NCBI RefSeq assembly: GCF_947491795.1
Contig: NZ_CANLKW010000002.1
Span: forward strand, 360,001 to 424,000
DNA: 64,000 nt
Origin: an uncultured Roseobacter sp.
GTDB taxonomy: Bacteria > Pseudomonadota > Alphaproteobacteria > Rhodobacterales > Rhodobacteraceae
Direction: 5' to 3'
Of the stretch, positions 58,229 to 64,000 are shown piece by piece. The notes beneath the pieces are model-generated. The model did not search any database, was not told the DNA's origin, and worked only from the letters and a program-made list of their open reading frames with translations. Made by a program: the position numbers and the translations under genes. Position 1 is the first letter of the stretch; the number at the start of each line of letters is the position of its first letter.

Positions 58229-59590
58229 CTACTCTTCGAGCGCCCGGCGCAGCAGTTCCAGATCCTCGGCGATCTGTCCGTCCTGAACCTTGAGCTCTTC
58301 GATGCGTTTGACACCATGCATCACGGTGGTGTGGTCACGACCGCCAAACCGGCGGCCGATCTCTGGCAGCGACCGGCTGGTCATGCGTTTGCACAGGTAC
58401 ATGGCAACCTGGCGCGGGCGCGCATAGCTGCGCAGGCGCTTTGGGCCGATCATATCGCTGAGACGGATGTTGTAATGGTCCGACACGCGGCGCTGGATTT
58501 CCTCGACCGTGATTTTACGCTCGGAAGCCCGCAGCACGTCGGACAGGCAATCCTGCGTCAGTTCCATGTTGATCTCACGACCCACCAGCGACGCAAAAGC
58601 AAACAGCCGTGTCAGTGCGCCTTCAAGCACACGCACGTTCGTTGAAATGCGGTGCGCCAGGAATTCCAGAACACCCTCATCGATCTCCAGATCAGGATAG
58701 TTGGCGCGCTGCTGCTCGACTTTGCTTTGCAGGATGCCGAGGCGCAGCTCATAGTCGGTCGGGTGCAGATCAACCACCAGGCCGCACTGCAGCCGGGATT
58801 TGACCCGCTCTTCCATGTCCTTGATCTCGCCGGGCGCGCGATCACCGGAGATGATGATCTGCTTGTTCTGGTCAACCAGAGCGTTGAAGGTATGGAAGAA
58901 CTCTTCCTGTGTGCTGCCCTTGCCCGCGATAAACTGCACGTCATCGACCATCAGCACATCCACAGAGCGGAAAATCTCTTTGAAGTCCATCATCTTGCGG
59001 TCACGCAGGGCCTGTACAAAGCGGTACATGAACTGCTCCGCCGACAGATAAAGCACATTCATGCCCGGTTTGCTCTGGCGCAGCTCGTGCGCAATGGCGT
59101 GCATCAGGTGCGTTTTGCCCAGACCAACGCCACCATAGAGAAACAGCGGGTTGAACGTTACGGGGCCCCCTTCGGCCACGCGTTTGGCTGCTGCATGGGC
59201 CAGCTCATTCGGTTTGCCGACGACAAAAGTCTCAAAGGTGAAGCGCTTGTCCAGCGGAGCCGTCGTCAGGGCGGTACCGTGTGTCGTGCGGGGGCGTTCG
59301 GCCGGCGCCATGGCGGTTTCCTCCTGGGCACCGGCGGTAACAGCAACTGAAGCGGGGACGGCGAACTTCAGGCGCCGGATGTCCGGTGCGGCGGTATTTA
59401 CTTCGTGCAGAATGGCCTCTGCGAAATTCTGGTTCACATAGTTCCCCAGAAAATTCGTCGGCACGTCAAAAAGTGCCACGCCATCTGCAGCCGAGCGGAA
59501 CCGGATCGGTTCGATCCAGGTGGTATAGTTGTTCTGCCCCACGGTCCTGCGCAGTCTTTGCCTCAGTTGTCCCCACATTTCGTCAGTCAT
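58229..59590 (-). CDS. dnaA: Chromosomal replication initiator DnaA
   Basis: DnaA binds the DnaA boxes of oriC and opens the duplex. The ATG at 59590 gives 453 residues (an ATG at 59620 would add ten). Domain I is at the N-terminus, followed by domain III with Walker [20 protein letters not shown] and Walker [16 protein letters not shown], and domain IV with the DNA-binding [14 protein letters not shown] and [14 protein letters not shown]. The gene is about 57 kb from the putative origin and transcribed toward it. Confidence 0.97.
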   Translation of the reverse strand: MTDEMWGQLRQRLRRTVGQNNYTTWIEPIRFRSAADGVALFDVPTNFLGNYVNQNFAEAILHEVNTAAPDIRRLKFAVPASVAVTAGAQEETAMAPAERPRTTHGTALTTAPLDKRFTFETFVVGKPNELAHAAAKRVAEGGPVTFNPLFLYGGVGLGKTHLMHAIAHELRQSKPGMNVLYLSAEQFMYRFVQALRDRKMMDFKEIFRSVDVLMVDDVQFIAGKGSTQEEFFHTFNALVDQNKQIIISGDRAPGEIKDMEERVKSRLQCGLVVDLHPTDYELRLGILQSKVEQQRANYPDLEIDEGVLEFLAHRISTNVRVLEGALTRLFAFASLVGREINMELTQDCLSDVLRASERKITVEEIQRRVSDHYNIRLSDMIGPKRLRSYARPRQVAMYLCKRMTSRSLPEIGRRFGGRDHTTVMHGVKRIEELKVQDGQIAEDLELLRRALEE

Positions 59591-59669
59591 AGTCGACCCG
59601 TATTCCTTTGTTTGTCCCATTCAGAGAAAGCGCCATTTTTGGCTGCCTCCCCGGTTCCTTCGTCAGACA

Positions 59670-59708
59670 ACACTCACCCGGCCCGTTCCAAAAGGAACAG
59701 GAGAGTGT
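59670..59708 (-). promoter_or_regulatory. Stem-loop in the dnaA leader
   Basis: ACACTC (59670-59675) pairs with GAGTGT (59703-59708), and inside it GTTCC (59685-59689) pairs with GGAAC (59694-59698) over a 4-base loop. The structure lies 80-118 bases upstream of the dnaA start, so if transcription begins further upstream it is part of the mRNA leader. Function unknown. Confidence 0.4.
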
Positions 59709-60044
59709 CCGCCGGACATTTTAGAATTTGGCGAGTCTGACCCTTTGTCCGAACAACGGACTGCTCAACGGATCAGGACTCACCGTCCTCTGATATTTGA
59801 CAGGGCAAACAACCGGCATACGGTGCTTGCAGACAGTGCACGGCTTTTGCTGTGCCCAGTCCCCGGAAATCCATAAAAGCGGTCGCAACACCGCAGGATT
59901 TTCAGGGCCCGCCCCCCAAGGCGAAATGAATCGCTCTACACTGGTAGCAAGTTCGTGAGCGGCACGGCAACTGAACTTCATTCTTGACTCTGAAATTTCA
60001 GAAAAGAATCTCTGTCAGATGCCCGGAAGCCTTATTTTCATAAA

Positions 60045-60072
60045 AAAAAGCGCCGCAAAAACGGCGCTTTTT
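60045..60072 (-). terminator. Rho-independent terminator of rpsT
   Basis: AAAAAGCGCCG (60045-60055) pairs with CGGCGCTTTTT (60062-60072) over a 6-base loop. On the minus strand the stem is followed by eight T. It separates rpsT from dnaA transcription and is symmetrical enough to act in both directions. Confidence 0.9.
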
Positions 60073-60093
60073 GAGACTCACTGAAAGCAGATT

Positions 60094-60357
60094 TCAGCCG
60101 AGTGCTTTGACCCGCGAAGACAGGCGCGACATTTTGCGCGCTGCTGTGTTTTTGTGAAAGACGCCTTTTGTAACGCCGCGCATCAGCTCGGGCTGGGCTG
60201 CGCGCAGTGCCGCGGTTGCGGCATCTTTGTCACCGGAAGCAATCGCTTCCTCTACACGGCGCAGGTACGTACGGATGCGCGAACGGCGTGCTTTGTTGAT
60301 CTGGAAACGTGCCTCGTTCTGGCGGGCGCGTTTTTTAGCCTGGGGCGAATTTGCCAT
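60094..60357 (-). CDS. rpsT: 30S ribosomal protein S20
   Basis: The 87-residue, highly basic protein has the S20 pattern: [20 protein letters not shown], a three-helix bundle, and the conserved [20 protein letters not shown] near the C-terminus. S20 binds 16S rRNA early in 30S assembly. It has its own promoter candidate (60484-60511) and a terminator right after the stop. rpsT just upstream of dnaA is a common alphaproteobacterial arrangement. Confidence 0.97.
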   Translation of the reverse strand: MANSPQAKKRARQNEARFQINKARRSRIRTYLRRVEEAIASGDKDAATAALRAAQPELMRGVTKGVFHKNTAARKMSRLSSRVKALG

Positions 60358-60483
60358 GCGTGAAAAACCTTTTTCCTTGGTCGTCGTTGTCTGTTCAATT
60401 GCGCAACACAGGACCCGGACAGGGCACAGTTACCCCTGAGGTGATTCTAGCCTGAGCGGGCTGCACGCGCATGTCTGGCGCGG

Positions 60484-60511
60484 TCTATAGAGGGTTCGCC
60501 AGATTTTGCAA
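60484..60511 (-). promoter_or_regulatory. Candidate rpsT promoter
   Basis: Read leftward, TTGCAA (60506-60511) and TATAGA (60484-60489) have a 16-bp spacer, about 130 bp upstream of the rpsT start. The rest of the 226-bp gap before the lipoprotein gene holds nothing else that I can support. Confidence 0.4.
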
Positions 60512-60583
60512 ACCGAATTCTTTGTGCTGCACGTACCGTGCCGGGTGGCTGGCCAAACGGCAAATCGCCCCGGATGCCCCGGA

Positions 60584-61045
60584 TCAGCCGGTAATCCGGC
60601 GGCCGGGTGTCACCAGAGAAACGCCGAACCCGCCTGCGGGTGCATCAACACCCGTGCTCCGGCAATTCGCCTGCTCGCCGATCAGTTTTCTTTTGGTGCC
60701 GAGATTGGAAAAGTAGCGGAGGTCTTCCAGAATGACCCTGTCTTCGAGCAAAATTTTGGCCCCGCGCATAACGGATCGGGATTCCGATGTGCCAGTGCTT
60801 TTTGAATAGCTTCCTGCGCCGCAGATCTCGATTTTCCCGTCTGCGACAATGGTCTTGAAGGCATAAAAGTAATCCGCCGGTCCACTTCTGTTTACCTGCA
60901 CATTGGAAGACCAGCGCAGACGCATCTCCGTGAAGTCGTCTGTTACCGGAATTTGGCGGAAGGTTTCAGTTGTCTTCGGTGTTTCACTGACCTCCGTGCA
61001 GGCGGCAAGTGCCAGAAAAACCGGCGCGAGAAAGGCTGTTTTCAT
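60584..61045 (-). CDS. Putative lipoprotein
   Basis: The ATG at 61045 gives 153 residues beginning MKTAFLAPVFLALAAC, a type II signal with the lipobox LAAC (Cys16), so an outer- or inner-membrane lipoprotein is predicted. The mature part has two more Cys (ICGAGSYSKS and EQANCRSTG) that might form a disulfide. I do not recognise a domain. It lies between the enoyl-CoA hydratase gene and rpsT on the same strand. Confidence 0.7.
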   Translation of the reverse strand: MKTAFLAPVFLALAACTEVSETPKTTETFRQIPVTDDFTEMRLRWSSNVQVNRSGPADYFYAFKTIVADGKIEICGAGSYSKSTGTSESRSVMRGAKILLEDRVILEDLRYFSNLGTKRKLIGEQANCRSTGVDAPAGGFGVSLVTPGRRITG

Positions 61046-61129
61046 TGAAAACTCTTTTGGTGAAGTGGCAGACATGGACGTCAGAACAACCTGGGCTGAT
61101 TGTCCTGACCGGACGGATATCCGGAACGT

Positions 61130-61906
61130 TTACTTGTCGCGGAACTGCGCTTCGCGCTTTTCAAGGAACGCGGTCATGCCTTCGAGCTGGTCCTCGGTGG
61201 CAAAGAGCGAATGGAACATGCGGCGTTCAAAGAGCAGGCCTTCGCGCAGCGTCGTTTCATAGGACCGGTTGACCGCCTCTTTCACGACCATCACTGAAAG
61301 CGTCGATTTTTCGGCAATTTTCACAGCGGCGCTCTGCGCTTCCTCGAGCAGTTTCTTGCAGGGCACAACACGGGACACGAGGCCTGAACGCTCGGCCTCT
61401 TCGGCATCCATGAAGCGGCCGGTCAGATTCATGTCCATCGCCTTGGATTTACCGACGAGCCGTGTCAGGCGCTGTGTGCCGCCCAGACCCGCGACAACAC
61501 CCAGGTTAATCTCTGGCTGGCCGAATTTCGCGGTATCGGAACAGATGATGAAATCGCACATCATCGCCAGCTCACATCCGCCGCCCAGGGCGTAGCCGGA
61601 CACAGCTGCAATGATCGGTTTGCGTACCCGCATGATCTGCTCTGTTTCTGGTGTGAACAGATCGCCTGCAAAGGCTTCGACAAAAGACTTGTCCTTCATC
61701 ATCGCAATATCCGCGCCGGCGGCGAATGCTTTTTCCGAGCCGGTAATGATGATGCAGCGGACTTTTTCATTGTCCTGCGCGCCTGCGAGTGCGTCGGCAA
61801 GCTCTCCCAGCAACTGGTCGTTCAGCGCATTGAGCGCGTCGGGCCGGTTCAGCGTGATCAGGGCGACGTGGTTATCGACATCAACGATGATCGTCTCGTA
61901 GGCCAT
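61130..61906 (-). CDS. Enoyl-CoA hydratase
   Basis: The 258-residue crotonase has both catalytic glutamates: Glu in [17 protein letters not shown] (about residue 111) and Glu in [20 protein letters not shown] (about residue 131). It also has the oxyanion-hole [14 protein letters not shown]. It should hydrate trans-2-enoyl-CoA in beta-oxidation, in contrast to the two altered crotonases at 43.7 and 47.7 kb. It lies 65 bp downstream of mutM on the same strand. Confidence 0.93.
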   Translation of the reverse strand: MAYETIIVDVDNHVALITLNRPDALNALNDQLLGELADALAGAQDNEKVRCIIITGSEKAFAAGADIAMMKDKSFVEAFAGDLFTPETEQIMRVRKPIIAAVSGYALGGGCELAMMCDFIICSDTAKFGQPEINLGVVAGLGGTQRLTRLVGKSKAMDMNLTGRFMDAEEAERSGLVSRVVPCKKLLEEAQSAAVKIAEKSTLSVMVVKEAVNRSYETTLREGLLFERRMFHSLFATEDQLEGMTAFLEKREAQFRDK

Positions 61907-61971
61907 GCAGAAAAGCTCTCTTCTGTTGCGTGGAAATTGCAGTCAATACCATGCGGCCTGCGCACTTCAAG

Positions 61972-62823
61972 CTATCTTTGGCATTGCGCACAATAGAAAG
62001 ATGAGCGTCCGGACTGTACGATTCGCCCGATGACGCCGGGGCAGCCAGCGGCGCGGCAGGGGTCATTTTCCCGCCCGTAGACATCAAAACTGTGCTGAAA
62101 ATATCCAAGCTCTCCATCGGCTTGACGGAAATCGCGCAGCGAGGAACCCCCCGCATCAATCGCGTCCGCCAGCACCTGGCGAATGATCGGGACCAGCGAT
62201 GCAACCCTGGGTTCAGAAATGCGGCCAGCTTTTCGTTTGGGATGAATTTTTGCCCGGAACAGGGCCTCGCAAACGTAAATATTACCCAGACCGCTGACGA
62301 TTTTCTGGTCCAGCAGGGCGGATTTGACGGGCGTCATGCGCCCGCGAAAGGCGTCGATCAGATGTGATTCATGAAAATCGTTGCCCAGCGGCTCGGGCCC
62401 GAGCACGGCAAGCAGCTTGTGCGATTCAGCGCCTGCGGTCTGCATCAGGTCCATCGCGCCAAAACGCCTGGGGTCGTTGAACGTAATGCGGGCGCCATTG
62501 TCCATGTGCAGGACAACGTGATCGTGTTTTTCAGGGGCGGGGTGTTCATGCACAAACTGCCCCAGCGGATCACCCGAAATCAGCATCCGGCCCGACATGC
62601 CCAGATGAATGAGCAGGGTCTCAGCGGTGTCGAGATCCGCCAGAATATACTTGGAGCGTCTGCGCAACCCAAGAACCTGCGCACCGGTCAGCCGCTCGGC
62701 CATCCGTTCGGGAAACGGCCAGCGCAGATCGGGGCGGTTTACCTCTGCGCGGGTGATAACCGCGCCCTGCATGGCGGGGGTCAGGCCACGGCGGACAGTT
62801 TCGACCTCGGGCAGTTCAGGCAT
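61972..62823 (-). CDS. mutM: Formamidopyrimidine-DNA glycosylase
   Basis: MutM removes oxidised purines such as 8-oxoguanine and nicks the abasic site. The 283-residue protein has the catalytic N-terminus [13 protein letters not shown] (Pro2 nucleophile, Glu3), the [18 protein letters not shown] helix, and a C-terminal zinc finger ([10 protein letters not shown], then [10 protein letters not shown]). Its ATG lies 8 bp inside the end of the preceding gene. mutM next to ubiE near dnaA is typical of alphaproteobacteria. Confidence 0.96.
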   Translation of the reverse strand: MPELPEVETVRRGLTPAMQGAVITRAEVNRPDLRWPFPERMAERLTGAQVLGLRRRSKYILADLDTAETLLIHLGMSGRMLISGDPLGQFVHEHPAPEKHDHVVLHMDNGARITFNDPRRFGAMDLMQTAGAESHKLLAVLGPEPLGNDFHESHLIDAFRGRMTPVKSALLDQKIVSGLGNIYVCEALFRAKIHPKRKAGRISEPRVASLVPIIRQVLADAIDAGGSSLRDFRQADGELGYFQHSFDVYGRENDPCRAAGCPGVIGRIVQSGRSSFYCAQCQR

Positions 62824-63244
62824 CGTTCAGCTTTCCTTCGGCCAGGTCCCGCAGTTCCTGGTGGGCGTCATAGGCCCAGTAAAGTCTCATGCGGCGCAGA
62901 CGACGAAACACCAGAATGGTCGCGCGTTCGTGCATGCTGCGCTCGGTTGCTGTCAAATCCGACCACTGGCAGACGCGGCCCCGCAGAAACACACCATCCT
63001 GCCGGATGCCCGTTTCATTCCATATCACGCGCCCGCGGAAAACCCGCAGTATCTGCCAGAGCGCTACAGCCGGAAGCCCGCCGAAAATGACAATGCCCAG
63101 GGCAGAAACCCGCAGGTCTTCATCCGCAAAGGAAAAAGCCGCCAGCGCCAGCACAATGAGGCAGGACGACAGGATAAGCCGCAGCCATTTCCCCCAGCCT
63201 GCCAGCCGGGTTTCGTTCCAGGTTTCTGTGTCTGACGCTGCCAT
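62816..63244 (-). CDS. Membrane protein of unknown function
   Basis: The ATG at 63244 gives 142 residues. Two hydrophobic segments (about residues 20-40 and 46-65) are followed by a C-terminal soluble part ([19 protein letters not shown], then [20 protein letters not shown]) that resembles small bacterial PH-like domains anchored by paired helices. No function can be assigned. It overlaps mutM by 8 bp and diverges from ubiE. Confidence 0.6.
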   Translation of the reverse strand: MAASDTETWNETRLAGWGKWLRLILSSCLIVLALAAFSFADEDLRVSALGIVIFGGLPAVALWQILRVFRGRVIWNETGIRQDGVFLRGRVCQWSDLTATERSMHERATILVFRRLRRMRLYWAYDAHQELRDLAEGKLNDA

Positions 63245-63339
63245 ATGCCTCTGTTTATGTGGTGTGACCAAAGGGCCGCATTGTGCCTGTCCTTTGGCGC
63301 TCTATAACAAAGGGCGAATTGCAGGGATCACAAGACCAG

Positions 63340-64000
63340 ATGGCTGACCAGAACGATAAAACCACACATTTCGGATTTGAAACTGTGTCAGAGGATGACA
63401 AAGCAGGTCTGGTTCAGGGCGTCTTTTCTTCTGTGGCCAGCAAATACGACATCATGAATGATGTGATGTCCGGCGGTGTCCACCGGATCTGGAAAGACGC
63501 CATGATGGACTGGCTGGCCCCGCGCGCCGGGCAGAAACTGCTCGATGTAGCAGGCGGCACAGGCGACATTTCCTTTCGGTTTCTCAAGCGGGCGGGCTAT
63601 GGCCATGCCACTGTTCTGGACCTGACAGAATCGATGCTGGTCGAAGGGCGCAAACGTGCCGAAGCCGAACAGATGGCGGATCAGCTGGACTGGATCACTG
63701 GTGATGCGATGGCGCTGCCGTTTGCTGACAATACCTTCGATGTGTACACCATCTCTTTTGGCATCCGGAATGTGACGCGGCCTCAGGAAGCCCTCAACGA
63801 AGCCTTCCGTGTGCTGAAACCCGGGGGGCGTTTGATGGTGCTGGAATTCAGCCAGCTGCCGAACCCGGCGATGCAGAAAGCCTATGACCTGTACAGCTTT
63901 AACGTCATTCCCCGCATGGGGCAGGTGATTGCCGGAGACCGTGATAGCTATCAGTATCTGGTGGAATCGATCCGCAATTTCCCGGATCAGGAAACGTTTC
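63340..64000 (+). CDS. ubiE: Ubiquinone/menaquinone C-methyltransferase UbiE (3' end outside the window)
   Basis: UbiE is the SAM-dependent C-methylase of ubiquinone (and menaquinone) synthesis. About 220 residues are visible from the ATG at 63340: the family start [20 protein letters not shown], the [20 protein letters not shown] block, the SAM-binding [16 protein letters not shown] (motif I), and [20 protein letters not shown]. The C-terminus is cut by the right edge. It diverges from the mutM unit. Confidence 0.95.
   Translation, partial: MADQNDKTTHFGFETVSEDDKAGLVQGVFSSVASKYDIMNDVMSGGVHRIWKDAMMDWLAPRAGQKLLDVAGGTGDISFRFLKRAGYGHATVLDLTESMLVEGRKRAEAEQMADQLDWITGDAMALPFADNTFDVYTISFGIRNVTRPQEALNEAFRVLKPGGRLMVLEFSQLPNPAMQKAYDLYSFNVIPRMGQVIAGDRDSYQYLVESIRNFPDQETF

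Larger units (their letters stand above)
59591..60093 (-). promoter_or_regulatory. dnaA upstream region with six GANTC (CcrM) sites
   Basis: The 503-bp gap between rpsT and dnaA contains no gene I can support. GANTC occurs at 59733-59737, 59777-59781, 59928-59932, 59986-59990, 60006-60010 and 60075-60079. In Caulobacter, dnaA transcription is tuned by methylation of such sites by CcrM. I see no DnaA box here and no certain -35/-10 pair. The rpsT terminator is at 60045-60072 and a leader stem-loop at 59670-59708. Confidence 0.55.

Noticed and set aside
59591..60044. Replication origin next to dnaA
   Set aside because: No DnaA box near consensus was found here, while the gap at 1082-1481 has several plus conserved flanking genes.

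Overview
The window is a G+C-rich piece of an alphaproteobacterial chromosome, almost certainly from the Roseobacter group (Rhodobacterales). The evidence is the gene content and order: rho-hemJ beside maf-aroE-coaE-dnaQ-secB (an order conserved next to the replication origin in alphaproteobacteria such as Caulobacter), the regB / senC-regA redox locus, amgK-murU, addBA, an alphaproteobacterial Mic60 gene next to hemD and hemY, a roseobacter-type 2-aminobenzoyl-CoA cluster, and dnaA-dnaN-recF-gyrB near mutM-ubiE. I saw no rRNA, tRNA, insertion sequence, prophage or CRISPR array.

Layout. 1-7.6 kb: leftward hemJ-rho and rightward maf-aroE-coaE-dnaQ flank a 400-bp AT-rich gap with DnaA boxes, a perfect CtrA box and an IHF-like site, the likely oriC. 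Protein-quality and envelope genes follow (secB, fxsA, a Tim44-like gene, mltA, an Smr gene). 7.6-12.5 kb: an MFS transporter and hslU/hslV, separated by a DM13 gene and a membrane protein gene. 12.5-23 kb: one tightly packed leftward series, a DivL-like PAS gene, tsaE, amgK, murU, addB, addA, trxA, ending in a strong terminator and headed by a second perfect CtrA box. 23-26 kb: regB diverging from senC-regA, then a 149-bp palindromic intergenic element. 26-33 kb: housekeeping genes (HD hydrolase, ahcY, DUF2853, EVE, YciI, gpsA, tsaD). 33-39.7 kb: hemD-mic60-hemY and a copper-export operon copA-cueR behind a textbook CueR promoter. 39.7-45.7 kb: a CoA-thioester aromatic catabolic operon. 45.7-52.6 kb: mixed accessory genes, including a DUF2793 phage/GTA-type protein with a third perfect CtrA box upstream. 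52.6-64 kb: gyrB, lysE, recF, dnaN, dnaA and rpsT on the minus strand, then a lipoprotein gene, an enoyl-CoA hydratase gene, mutM and divergent ubiE.

How it fits together. The unifying signal is the CckA-ChpT-CtrA cell-cycle/gene-transfer-agent circuit. Three perfect TTAA-N7-TTAAC boxes, all intergenic, lie at the putative origin, upstream of the DivL-like PAS gene and upstream of a DUF2793 fibre/spike-like gene. The dnaA upstream region also carries six GANTC (CcrM) sites. Together these suggest that CtrA links replication, phosphorelay control, a peptidoglycan-recycling/recombination operon and a candidate gene-transfer-agent accessory protein. The second notable system is the aromatic operon: its crotonase lacks both standard glutamates and no CoA ligase lies nearby.
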